A stretch of 50,157 nt of DNA from Flavobacterium gelidilacus DSM 15343 (GTDB lineage: Bacteria > Bacteroidota > Bacteroidia > Flavobacteriales > Flavobacteriaceae), in contig NZ_AUGN01000015.1 of the NCBI RefSeq assembly GCF_000422685.1, positions 1-50,157 of the forward strand, in the 5' to 3' direction. Below are positions 18,285 to 26,385 of the stretch, piece after piece. Below the pieces are notes generated by a model. That model saw only the letters and a list, made by a program, of their open reading frames with translations. It was not told where the DNA came from and did not search any database. The position numbers and the translations under genes are program-made. Each line of letters starts with the position of its first letter. Position 1 is the stretch's first letter.

Positions 18285-19527
18285 ACCTTTTTTTAGAACT
18301 AAAATATTGAATATTTATCGCCAATAATAGCAATATAAAAGGGAAAAAAACAATATGAAATCTATCTCCTTGTCCACAAGAAACTCCAGACGTTAAAAAT
18401 GTATAAGAAATAAATGCACTTATTATAACTACAAATTTGTCTTTATAAAGCAGTAATAAAGTAAATAGGCTCAATAATAAACCTGTTATCGTTAGAAACA
18501 CATTACTATAAATGGTGAAATTATATAAGTTTGATTTTATGCTTTCAAAATAGGAAGTGCTTTTTATATTTACGACATCATTTAAAATAATATTTCCAGT
18601 TGTACTATTCTCATATAAATCATCTGTATAAGCTTTTAATAAATTAATTTTATTGCCTTTTAGTTGATTTTTCATATCCTTAAAAACTTCAACTTTTGAT
18701 TCTTCATAGCCAAGTGAAAATAAATATTTACCTCTTTGATTGTTAAATTGCGAATAGTCAACATCGTTTTTATAACACATGGCTTTGCTTCCAAGATAAT
18801 TATAATAAGTAACAGAATCAATGTAACTGATTGTAAAATTTCCAAATTGGTATTTTATTCCAGCACACTGAATAAAGACTAAAAAGAAGCTAAAGTAGAG
18901 TAGGTAAAATGATTTGATTTTATAGTATTTAATAATATCTTTTATAAAAAAGAGTAAAATAAAAACTGCAAAAAACTTTGCTCCAGGTCTAATTAGCATT
19001 GAAATTACAACTACAGATAAAAATAAAGCTAAATAAAGTGTCTTAGATTTAGTTCTAAATAAATGATAAAAATAGAAGGCAAGAACAATAAAAAATATAA
19101 AAATATTTTCTGAGAGCATGTGAAAAACAGAAATCACATTTCCAATAATAATCAAATTTAGTAAACTTAAAAAAAAGGCTTTTTTATCAGAAATATAGTG
19201 TTGTGCAATTTTGTAAATTAGCAGTGTAGAACCAATCCAACAAAATAAATTAATATAATAAGTGTTTGCATAAACTTCCATGGCTGAATTTGTAAACAAA
19301 AACGGAATTCCATGAATTAAAGCTAACACCATTGGTCTTAAGTTATGACCTCTATAATAGTAATATACATTTTCGGCAGATTCATAATAACTTCCAGAAT
19401 CTAAATAGATTATTGACTGAATGTCAAGTTGTAATAAGTAACTTAAACTCTTAATGAAAATTAAAGAAATTAAAATTAGTAAAAACTCATATTTATATTG
19501 AAATACTATTTTTTTCAATTTATCCAT
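18268..19527 (-). CDS. GT-C-like polytopic membrane protein, paralogue 1
   Basis: The 419-residue protein has about ten membrane helices. I do not recognise a named family. It is clearly homologous to the proteins encoded at 25150 and 26375. Shared blocks are YLLQL at the end of helix 1; an acidic first loop (YLDSGSYYESAENV, then RPMVLALIHGIPFLF); SMLIRPGAKF; YGFG-type QFGNFTIS; YYNYLGSK in a large periplasmic loop (about 240-320); and SGVSCGQGDRFHIVFFPF before the last helix. An Asp in loop 1 and Arg-Phe-...-Pro before the last helix fit GT-C glycosyltransferases that use polyprenyl-phosphate sugars. A Wzy-like polymerase is an alternative. The start overlaps the upstream glycosyltransferase stop by 13 bp; the 3' end overlaps the flippase gene. 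Confidence 0.7.
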   Translation of the reverse strand: MDKLKKIVFQYKYEFLLILISLIFIKSLSYLLQLDIQSIIYLDSGSYYESAENVYYYYRGHNLRPMVLALIHGIPFLFTNSAMEVYANTYYINLFCWIGSTLLIYKIAQHYISDKKAFFLSLLNLIIIGNVISVFHMLSENIFIFFIVLAFYFYHLFRTKSKTLYLALFLSVVVISMLIRPGAKFFAVFILLFFIKDIIKYYKIKSFYLLYFSFFLVFIQCAGIKYQFGNFTISYIDSVTYYNYLGSKAMCYKNDVDYSQFNNQRGKYLFSLGYEESKVEVFKDMKNQLKGNKINLLKAYTDDLYENSTTGNIILNDVVNIKSTSYFESIKSNLYNFTIYSNVFLTITGLLLSLFTLLLLYKDKFVVIISAFISYTFLTSGVSCGQGDRFHIVFFPFILLLLAINIQYFSSKKRSKLFV

Positions 19528-20657
19528 TTTTCAAGATATTTTTCAGCGATTTTAATATAGTCATGTTCTTTTTTTAGAAAATCACTAGCTTTTTGACCTA
19601 TTTCAATCAATTTTGAAGGATTTTCGATTAAAAAAGATAATTTTTCAACCAAATCATTCACATCAGGTAAAGCATTAATTGCAACTTCATCTTCTTTTAA
19701 ATGATAATACTCTAAAAACTCTTTATCTGCACCAGTAAACACTACTTTTCCTTTTGCCATTGCTTCTAAAGCATTATAACCTTGATCATAACCATAAACT
19801 TGGTCTAACAAAATGTGACAATCATTATATATACTAATATATTGTTTATAAGGAATATTTGTAGTGATTTGAATATTGAGTTTATCTTTATATTTTTCTT
19901 CTATAATTTCCAATGCTTTTTCGAAAAAATGAACTCCTTTTTTAAAAGAATTTCCAGAATTTATCCCTAAGAAAATATTGATTTTACCTGAAATATCTAA
20001 CTTTTTATATTCAATTTGAGTTAGATTAATTGGATTTGGAACCATTCCAATATATTTCGGATTTTCTTTTAATGGATTTACATAATCTAAATCTGTAGCA
20101 ATAACTCCAGAAATATTCTCATATAAAAAATGATGTATTTTTTGATGTATTTTTGTCAAATAGTTAAACATAAAAGCATATTGTTCTTTGGCTTCGACAA
20201 CTTTTTCAAAATACGGATTCATTATAGAATAACGCTCCTTTTTTTGAAGCATGTGATTTAAAGTCATGTAATCAACACCACTACACAAAAGAAATACTTT
20301 TTTGTTCTGCTTGAATATTTTTTTTAGTAAATAAAATTCAAATTTTTGTGTGGTTTGAATTGGAGCTTCATTTATCAATTGAACAACATCAAAGTTTTTT
20401 AATTTATTCAAATGAAAATAAAAACGAATGCCACGTTCAATTTTTGAAATATCAAATTTAGTGGTTCTATAAATAATTTGTCTTGGAATATTTCCTAATT
20501 TGCTTTCGCACAAAATAGCACGATTTGAATAATCTGACGGAAAGTTTTTAAAGCCATCACCATTGTTGATTAAGACAACTTCGTGACCTAAAGCCACCAA
20601 ACCTTCTTTCAAAGAATTGTGCAATCGACTAAACTCGCCTACAAGTAATATTCGCAT
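19515..20657 (-). CDS. Glycosyltransferase, GT4/GT-B-like
   Basis: The 380-residue cytoplasmic enzyme has an N-terminal Rossmann half (MRILLVGEFSRLHNSLKEGL, then LGHEVVLINNGDGF) and a C-terminal half with the donor-binding pattern HILLDQVYGYDQGYNALEAM near 285-304 and GKVVFTGADKEF. This matches group-1 glycosyltransferases of the GT-B fold (the E-x7-E region is reduced to NALEAM...E). It would add a sugar to a lipid-linked intermediate; the sugar is unknown. First gene of the second (minus) block, coupled to the GT-C-like paralogue 1. The head-to-head neighbour at 20796 is another GT4 enzyme. Confidence 0.83.
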   Translation of the reverse strand: MRILLVGEFSRLHNSLKEGLVALGHEVVLINNGDGFKNFPSDYSNRAILCESKLGNIPRQIIYRTTKFDISKIERGIRFYFHLNKLKNFDVVQLINEAPIQTTQKFEFYLLKKIFKQNKKVFLLCSGVDYMTLNHMLQKKERYSIMNPYFEKVVEAKEQYAFMFNYLTKIHQKIHHFLYENISGVIATDLDYVNPLKENPKYIGMVPNPINLTQIEYKKLDISGKINIFLGINSGNSFKKGVHFFEKALEIIEEKYKDKLNIQITTNIPYKQYISIYNDCHILLDQVYGYDQGYNALEAMAKGKVVFTGADKEFLEYYHLKEDEVAINALPDVNDLVEKLSFLIENPSKLIEIGQKASDFLKKEHDYIKIAEKYLEKWIN

Positions 20658-20739
20658 TTAAAAAATTATTTTACATTTGCTAAAATACATAAAATTTAAG
20701 ATTGCAGAATGAAGATTAACGATTTTTGATTTCAGAATT

Positions 20740-20788
20740 TTTTTGTGCTACTTTGAGACTTCTTTGTGTAACTTTGTGAAATAACCCT
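20740..20788. repeat. CTTTGTGTAACTTTGTG-type dispersed repeat
   Basis: Tandem partial units (CTACTTTGAG, CTTTGTGTAACTTTGTG) sit in the 138-bp head-to-head gap. A second copy lies at 45290-45325. Similar strings are, from memory, common between genes in Flavobacteriia. Confidence 0.5.
20743..20776 (+). promoter_or_regulatory. Candidate promoter for the glycosyltransferase at 20796
   Basis: A perfect -7 element TAACTTTG (20769-20776) has TTG at 20743-20745, a 23-bp spacer, which is the long end for Bacteroidota sigma-A promoters. It lies inside a dispersed repeat, so the match could be fortuitous. Confidence 0.35.
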
Positions 20789-20795
20789 ACGAATA

Positions 20796-21896
20796 TTGAA
20801 TCAAAAAAATAAACCTTTAAAAATCTGTTTAACAACGGTATCACTTTCTGGTGGTGGAGCTGAAAGATGTGCTGCATCTTTGTCGCATTACTTTGTAAAT
20901 CAAGGTTTTGAAGTCCATCATGTGGTTTTTGCAGGAGAAATTAAATATGATTATTCAGGTGAATTATTACATCTAGAAACCTTAAAAGATAAAAACAATA
21001 GTATTTTTAGTCGTTTCAAAAGATTTTTCGCTTTAAAAAAGTATTTTAAGAAACAGCAATTTGATATAATTATTGATTTTAGAGTCAAAGAATTTTATTT
21101 GCAAGAATTTATTATTCATAATTTCATTTATAAGAAATTTATACAAACAATTCACAGCAATTTTATTGAACATTATATTCCAAAAAACAAGTTTTTAGCC
21201 AAGCATTTATATAAAAAGGTTTCAGATATAGTTGCAGTTTCAAGTGAAATAGAAAAAAGCATTCAAGATAATTATTCTTTTAAAAATCTGACTCAAATTT
21301 ATAATCCTATTGATTTTTCAAGCATAGAAAAACTGCAAAATGAACCAACAAATTTAGATTTTAAGTATGTTTTAGGAGTTGGAAGAATGGAAGATAATGT
21401 AAAACAATTTGATCATTTAATTGAAAGTTATTCAAATTCTAACCTACCAATACAAAACATCAAATTAGTTATTCTTGGTGAAGGAAAATTGAAACAAAAA
21501 TGGCAAGATTTTGCTAAATCACTTAAACAAGAAGATAATATAGTGTTTTTAGGAAATGTTCAAAACCCATATTCCTATTATTCTCAAGCTTTATTTACTG
21601 CTATGACAAGCAAATATGAAGGTTTTCCAATGGTTTTGTTAGAATCTTTAGCTTGTGAAACTCCTGTTATTTCTTATGATTTACATTCTGGTCCAAGCGA
21701 AATAATTTTTCAAGATGGAAACGGAATTTTAGTCGAAAATCAAAATAAAGTAGCAATGACTGATGCTTTAAACGAAATGGTTTCAAATAAAGAATTATAT
21801 TTACATTGTAAACAAAATGCTAAAAGTAGTGTGGAACGATTTTCACTAGAAAGTATTGGAAATCATTGGTTACAAATTTTTAACGAATTAGAATAA
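20796..21896 (+). CDS. Glycosyltransferase family 4
   Basis: The 366-residue GT-B enzyme opens with ICLTTVSLSGGGAERCAASL near 10-29, the Gly-rich acceptor-side loop of PglH/WbpH-like GT4 enzymes. In the second domain, VLGVGRMEDNVKQFDHLIES begins the donor-binding half and SKYEGFPMVLLESLACETPV carries the E-x7-E motif that binds the nucleotide sugar. The start is TTG at 20796; no ATG lies closer to the conserved N-terminus. It overlaps the FdtA-like gene by one base (TAATG), forming a two-gene plus-strand block. Confidence 0.9.
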   Translation: MNQKNKPLKICLTTVSLSGGGAERCAASLSHYFVNQGFEVHHVVFAGEIKYDYSGELLHLETLKDKNNSIFSRFKRFFALKKYFKKQQFDIIIDFRVKEFYLQEFIIHNFIYKKFIQTIHSNFIEHYIPKNKFLAKHLYKKVSDIVAVSSEIEKSIQDNYSFKNLTQIYNPIDFSSIEKLQNEPTNLDFKYVLGVGRMEDNVKQFDHLIESYSNSNLPIQNIKLVILGEGKLKQKWQDFAKSLKQEDNIVFLGNVQNPYSYYSQALFTAMTSKYEGFPMVLLESLACETPVISYDLHSGPSEIIFQDGNGILVENQNKVAMTDALNEMVSNKELYLHCKQNAKSSVERFSLESIGNHWLQIFNELE

Positions 21897-22291
21897 TGAA
21901 CATAGAAATAATAGACATTCCAAAAGTAGAAGATTATAGAGGAAATTTGGCCATCATAGAAAAAGATGTAGTTCCTTTTGAGATTAAACGCGTTTATTAT
22001 TTGTATGATGTGCCTAGTTCTGCGCAACGTGGTGGACACGCGCATATAGATCAATCAGAATTTTTAATTGCTCTTTCAGGAAGTTTTGATGTGGTTTTAA
22101 ATGACGGAAAAACAAAAGAGAAAGTGACATTAAACAAACCAGATAAAGGCTTGCTTATCAAAACTAATGTTTGGAGAGAATTAGATAATTTTTCTTCTGG
22201 AGCCGTTTGTTTGGTTCTAAATTCGGATGTATTTTTAGAAGAAGATTACATCAGAAATTTTGATGACTTTATTTCGTATTTGAATAAGTAG
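21896..22291 (+). CDS. fdtA: FdtA/QdtA-family dTDP-4-keto-6-deoxyglucose 3,4-ketoisomerase
   Basis: This is a 131-residue cupin. The WxcM/FdtA pattern is complete: DYRGNLAIIE near 12-21, IKRVYYLYDVP near 30-40, then RGGHAHIDQSEFLIALSGSF (45-64), which supplies the His-rich catalytic face, and LNSDVFLEEDYIRNFDDF at the end. The family interconverts dTDP-4-keto-6-deoxyglucose and the 3-keto sugar, the substrate of the FdtB-like aminotransferase at 15340. FdtA (galacto product) and QdtA (gluco product) are not separable by eye. It is unusual in lying about 5.5 kb from its partner, beyond an opposite-strand block. The 3' end overlaps the convergent GT2 gene by 23 bp. Confidence 0.87.
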   Translation: MNIEIIDIPKVEDYRGNLAIIEKDVVPFEIKRVYYLYDVPSSAQRGGHAHIDQSEFLIALSGSFDVVLNDGKTKEKVTLNKPDKGLLIKTNVWRELDNFSSGAVCLVLNSDVFLEEDYIRNFDDFISYLNK

Positions 22292-23216
22292 CAACTTTAA
22301 TTCCTTTATTCATTAGACGCATTTTTATAGAGTCTAAAAATAGAAGTCCACTCTTTGGCACATATAATAAAATAACCTGTTTCCAATTTAAATTTCGTAA
22401 TTGAATAGGTTTTATAATTTTCTTCCAAAGTGATTTATCTCCATCTTTTTTGAGTTTTTTTACTAAAACATAACGCAAAAAATCTAGTTGTTTTTTTAAA
22501 TCTGGATTTGTTTTTGCCCAATCTTCATACTTATCATAATCAGGAATTTGATAATGTAAAATTGAACTTCGAGTTATTTGATTATCTGTTTGCATAAAGT
22601 AACTCATTTGATTTGTGTTACTATAAGCTAATTTGAAAAAATAATTCGCACGAATATTAAAATCTATATCTTGAGAAAATCTAATTTTTTCATCATAATA
22701 GCCCACTTTTTCAAAAACCGATTTATGAAAACAAACAGAACCATGATTATAAATGCCTTGTTTAACATTTAATTTGAAAAAATCTATTATTCCTTCAAAA
22801 TTATCAGCTAAAGCATCAGAATTATTAAATGGTTTTAAAACTCTATTACCATAAATTTCTTCATAATTTGTCCCATAAATTTTTGCTTCAGGAAAATTTG
22901 AAATCAAACGATGAATAGTTTCTAAAAAAGTAGTTTTCCACAAATCATCAGCATCTAAATACATAACATATTCAGCTTTTGCATTTCGAATTCCAGTATT
23001 TCTTGTGGCTGATAATCCTTTGTTTTTTTCGTGATGAATTAAAGTAACTTTATCAGACAAATAGGATTCTATTTTTGATACACTTTTGTCAGTTGAACAA
23101 TCATTTACAATAATAACTTCAAAATCCGTAAACGTTTGGTTGAGAATGCTTTTTAAAGCACTTTCAACATAGTTTTCTTTGTTGTATAACGGAATAATTA
23201 TTGTAAAAAAAGGCAT
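22269..23216 (-). CDS. Glycosyltransferase family 2
   Basis: This is a 315-residue GT-A enzyme. FFTIIIPLYNKENYVESALK at the N-terminus, VIIVNDCSTDKSV near 34-46, SATRNTGIRNAKAEYVMYLD and the metal-binding DADD (about 87-90) are the standard GT2 landmarks. A putative catalytic base lies in RFSQDIDFNIRA. It has no long C-terminal membrane region. Last gene of the third (minus) block, 9 bp after the group-1 glycosyltransferase gene. Donor and acceptor unknown. Confidence 0.9.
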   Translation of the reverse strand: MPFFTIIIPLYNKENYVESALKSILNQTFTDFEVIIVNDCSTDKSVSKIESYLSDKVTLIHHEKNKGLSATRNTGIRNAKAEYVMYLDADDLWKTTFLETIHRLISNFPEAKIYGTNYEEIYGNRVLKPFNNSDALADNFEGIIDFFKLNVKQGIYNHGSVCFHKSVFEKVGYYDEKIRFSQDIDFNIRANYFFKLAYSNTNQMSYFMQTDNQITRSSILHYQIPDYDKYEDWAKTNPDLKKQLDFLRYVLVKKLKKDGDKSLWKKIIKPIQLRNLNWKQVILLYVPKSGLLFLDSIKMRLMNKGIKVATYSNTK

Positions 23217-23225
23217 TTTAATTAA

Positions 23226-24350
23226 TTATGAATCATGAATTATGTGCTGAAAACTTTTATCTTCTTCAAATATATAGTCAAAAATGGAATTCCAACCGAC
23301 AAAATCAGGTTTCTTTGAATTTTTTGTTTCATCAAATTCCAATTTATTAGTAATAAATAGTTTTAATTTTTCAGCTAATTCATCTGAATTTGAAGGATTA
23401 AAAAAACTTACTTTATTATAATTTCCAACAGTCTCTTTTGCATAAGGCAAATCAGATACAAAAATGGGTTTGTTAAATTCTTTTGTTTCAGTTAATGGCA
23501 AACCCCAAGTTTCAAGTTTTGAAGGAAATAGTAAAGCATTCATTGCTTCATAATATCCTGCAACTTCATTTCGATTTAGTTTTCCAACGAACTTAAAACA
23601 TTCATATTTTGAATAAGTTTTATAAATAGATTTTGCATACTTATTTTCGTTTCCAGAAATGGTAAAGTGAACTTCTATTTTATTTTGTGTTTCTATTGGT
23701 AATTTAAGAATAGCATCACAAATACATTCAAAATTTTTAAACATTCTAGGGAAACTTGGATAAAAGAAGTGAACTTTTTTAGGATTCAATTCAACTTTAC
23801 TTTTGTCAATATTCACTTGAGTTTCTGGATAAGCAACTTTACAATTTTTAATAGAAAACCATTGTTCAAATTGATTTTTTATCCAGTGTTGTTGTACAAA
23901 AACAGCATCATTTGAATGAATGTTTATTTGGGTTAAATACTTGTAAAACTTAGAAAATAAACCTATTTTAAATCCAAAAAACCATTCTCTATTACTTAAT
24001 TTGTAAAAAGGAGAAGGATTATGATAATAGACATACTTGTTCTTTGAAACTACATTTGGGGATAAATCATGCATTGAAAACCAAACATCAGCTTTAAACT
24101 CTTTTGATAATTTCTTAAAATGAAAGTATTCATAATACAAACGAAAAAGCCAATTTTTTTTTGATTTTGGAAACTCAATATATTCAATATTTGGTGTAGA
24201 AAAGAGTTTTTGTGAATTAACTAAAGCAATAATTTTAATGTTTTTGTTCGTAGAATATTTTTCAAGTTGATTTAAACAATCCGTCATTATTGAAAGTATT
24301 CCACTATCAACAACATTTATACCAGATATGACGATTTTTTTTTGACTCAT
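23226..24350 (-). CDS. Glycosyltransferase group 1 (GT4-like)
   Basis: The 374-residue GT-B enzyme has an N-terminal KIVISGINVVDSGILSIM, a middle VYYHNPSPFYKLSNREWFFG near 92-111, and a C-terminal half with FVGKLNRNEVAGYYEAMNAL and FPSKLETWGLPLTETKEFNK (E-x7-E-like). The pattern is of GT4 mannosyl/fucosyl-type transferases, which cannot be assigned further. The start codon overlaps the stop of the DPM1-like gene, so the two are probably translationally coupled. Confidence 0.85.
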   Translation of the reverse strand: MSQKKIVISGINVVDSGILSIMTDCLNQLEKYSTNKNIKIIALVNSQKLFSTPNIEYIEFPKSKKNWLFRLYYEYFHFKKLSKEFKADVWFSMHDLSPNVVSKNKYVYYHNPSPFYKLSNREWFFGFKIGLFSKFYKYLTQINIHSNDAVFVQQHWIKNQFEQWFSIKNCKVAYPETQVNIDKSKVELNPKKVHFFYPSFPRMFKNFECICDAILKLPIETQNKIEVHFTISGNENKYAKSIYKTYSKYECFKFVGKLNRNEVAGYYEAMNALLFPSKLETWGLPLTETKEFNKPIFVSDLPYAKETVGNYNKVSFFNPSNSDELAEKLKLFITNKLEFDETKNSKKPDFVGWNSIFDYIFEEDKSFQHIIHDS

Positions 24351-25066
24351 TATAATTTAAATAAGCCATATTTTAGTATACAATATATAGCATGAAAACC
24401 ATCTTTCCAATTGATTTTTTTACCTTCTTCATAAGTTCTTCCATAATAGGAAATACCAACTTCGTAAATTCTAATTTTTGAGATTCTTGCAATTTTTGCT
24501 GTAACTTCTGGTTCAAAACCAAAACGTTTTTCCTTTAAAGTTAAAGATTGTAATAATTTCGTGTTGAATAGTTTATAACAAGTTTCCATATCTGTTAAAT
24601 TCAAATTTGAAAACATATTGGATAAGAAAGTCAAAAATTTATTTCCGATTGTATGCCAGAAAAATAAAACTCTATGAGCATTTCCACCCATAAACCTTGT
24701 ACCATAAACTACATCTGCAAAACCATCTAAAACAGGTTGTAACAAAATAATATATTCTTTTGGATCATATTCTAAATCAGCATCTTGAATTATAGTGTAA
24801 TCTCCTTTTGCATTTTTTATTCCAGTGTGAAGTGCTGCACCTTTTCCTTTATTAATTGCATGTTCAAAATACGTAATATTTAAAGAAGTATTATTTGAAA
24901 TGTATTTTTTAATAGAATTTGAAGTATTATCAGTAGAACAATCATTAATTATGATAATTTCTTTTTCAATATTTTGAGGTAAAGTAACATTTTTGATTTT
25001 ATCTAAAATCAGATGAATAGTGTTACCTTCATTGTAAACTGGGATTATAATACTAAGTAATTGCAT
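24350..25066 (-). CDS. DPM1-like polyprenyl-phosphate glycosyltransferase (GT2)
   Basis: The 238-residue GT-A protein opens with LSIIIPVYNEGNTIHLILDK. IIINDCSTDNTS, NKGKGAALHTGIKNAKGDY and QDADLEYDP (metal-binding D-x-D near 94-96) follow, and the C-terminal half has YGTRFMGG, then LTDMETCYKLF. This is the pattern of dolichol-/polyprenyl-phosphate mannose or glucose synthases without a membrane tail. Such enzymes load a sugar onto a polyprenyl phosphate, which GT-C enzymes then use on the outer face of the membrane. It is divergent from a GT-C-like gene at 25150 and is the first gene of the third minus block. The sugar is not predictable. Confidence 0.88.
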   Translation of the reverse strand: MQLLSIIIPVYNEGNTIHLILDKIKNVTLPQNIEKEIIIINDCSTDNTSNSIKKYISNNTSLNITYFEHAINKGKGAALHTGIKNAKGDYTIIQDADLEYDPKEYIILLQPVLDGFADVVYGTRFMGGNAHRVLFFWHTIGNKFLTFLSNMFSNLNLTDMETCYKLFNTKLLQSLTLKEKRFGFEPEVTAKIARISKIRIYEVGISYYGRTYEEGKKINWKDGFHAIYCILKYGLFKL

Positions 25067-25086
25067 ATTTTAAATTGTAAACAATA

Positions 25087-25116
25087 CAAATCTACATTTC
25101 TAAATCTGAATTACAA
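25087..25116 (-). promoter_or_regulatory. Bacteroidota-type promoter for the DPM1-like operon
   Basis: On the minus strand, TTG (25116-25114), a 19-bp spacer and TAGATTTG (25094-25087) match the Flavobacterium consensus TTG-N19-TAnnTTTG exactly. The -7 element ends 20 bp before the ATG of the DPM1-like gene. Confidence 0.6.
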
Positions 25117-25125
25117 TAATTTAGT

Positions 25126-25133
25126 TATTTTTG
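25126..25133 (+). promoter_or_regulatory. Candidate -7 element upstream of GT-C-like paralogue 2
   Basis: TATTTTTG fits TAnnTTTG and lies 16 bp before the TTG start at 25150. No TTG is found at the right distance upstream (only CTG, 17 bp away), so the assignment is weak. Confidence 0.3.
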
Positions 25134-25149
25134 TTCAAATTTATTTCTA

Positions 25150-26385
25150 TTGAAAAAGATTGTAGAAAAGTTAAATCCAAAAGTGATACTGTTATTTATT
25201 GGAATAATATGGATTACTGTTTTTTGTTATTTATTGCAATTAGAACATCAAACCTATATTTTTCCAGATACATATTCGTATATTTTATCCATAAAGCAAT
25301 TATTTTTTGAGTTTAAATTTAACGACCATAGGCCTTTTCTTTTTTCTTTTTTAAACGGAATTCCATTGCTGTTTAATTTGCCTATTGAATATGTTTTTAA
25401 ATGGAGTTTTCTGTTAAATTCTATTGCCTGGCTTGGTACTATTTTACTACTTTATAAAATTATTTCAGTTTCAGTTACAAAAAGGATAGCTTTTGTTTTT
25501 TCGTTAGTGTATATATTCACAATTGGAAGTTTAGGTATTGTTTTTCATTTATTGACAGAACCAATTTTTACATTTTTTCTATCTTTTGTTGTTTATCTGT
25601 TTCAAAAATTTGAATTGACTAAAAACAATAAATTTTTAACTTTTGCAATTACTCTTTTAATACTTACTCTTTTAATAAAGCCAATATTAAAATTTTTCAT
25701 TTTAATTGTAATTATTTTTTATTTTAAAAATATTATAAATGTGTTAAAAAGTAAATTTTCACTACTTATATACATAGCAATAAGCTTAATTCTTTTGCAG
25801 ATGTATTCCATAAAAAAAACATACGGAGATTTTACTATAAGTACTATTGATACTTCTACTTATTATAATTATTTGGGAACAAAAGCTGATTGTTTTAAGA
25901 AAGACATTAAGTTTGAACAAGGAACTAACCCAAGGCATGTTTATTTGTCTAAATTATCTAATTTAGAAAGAAAAAAAATTGCAATTGAGGATTTTAAAGA
26001 ACAATTAAAATCGAATAAAATAAACTTATTTAAAGCCTATTTTTCTAATTTACACATAAATTCAACTAAAGGAAGTGCAAGTATTTTTGGTTTTGAAAAT
26101 AAAAGGAATACATGGTTTTTCAATTCTGTTCAATTTGTTTTTAAAGCAATTTCTAAAGGACAAAATGTAATTTTTACGATTTTTGGTGTAATTGGTTCAA
26201 TACTATTTTTAATAAGAAATAAAGAAAAAGAAAAAGAGCTAAAACTAGTTTCTTTAACAATATTATATTTGTTCTTTATATCTGGTATTTCTAGTGATCA
26301 AGGAGATAGGTTCCATATTGTATTTTTTCCATTAGTTCTCATTCTAGTTGCTAATCTTTATCATAAATTTCAAATTGAAAAGTAA
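25150..26385 (+). CDS. GT-C-like polytopic membrane protein, paralogue 2
   Basis: The 411-residue protein has about ten membrane helices and is the most divergent of the three paralogues. It keeps YLLQL, an acidic loop 1 (FPDTYSYIL, then HRPFLFSFLNGIPLLF), LTEPIFTFF, KPILKF in place of RPGAKF, YGDFTIS, TYYNYLGTK and SGISSDQGDRFHIVFFPLVL. The start is TTG at 25150. I infer a periplasm-facing glycosyltransferase of GT-C type fed by the DPM1-like enzyme encoded on the other side of the 83-bp divergent gap; a polymerase or ligase role cannot be excluded. No named family is recognised. The 3' end overlaps paralogue 3. Confidence 0.7.
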   Translation: MKKIVEKLNPKVILLFIGIIWITVFCYLLQLEHQTYIFPDTYSYILSIKQLFFEFKFNDHRPFLFSFLNGIPLLFNLPIEYVFKWSFLLNSIAWLGTILLLYKIISVSVTKRIAFVFSLVYIFTIGSLGIVFHLLTEPIFTFFLSFVVYLFQKFELTKNNKFLTFAITLLILTLLIKPILKFFILIVIIFYFKNIINVLKSKFSLLIYIAISLILLQMYSIKKTYGDFTISTIDTSTYYNYLGTKADCFKKDIKFEQGTNPRHVYLSKLSNLERKKIAIEDFKEQLKSNKINLFKAYFSNLHINSTKGSASIFGFENKRNTWFFNSVQFVFKAISKGQNVIFTIFGVIGSILFLIRNKEKEKELKLVSLTILYLFFISGISSDQGDRFHIVFFPLVLILVANLYHKFQIEK

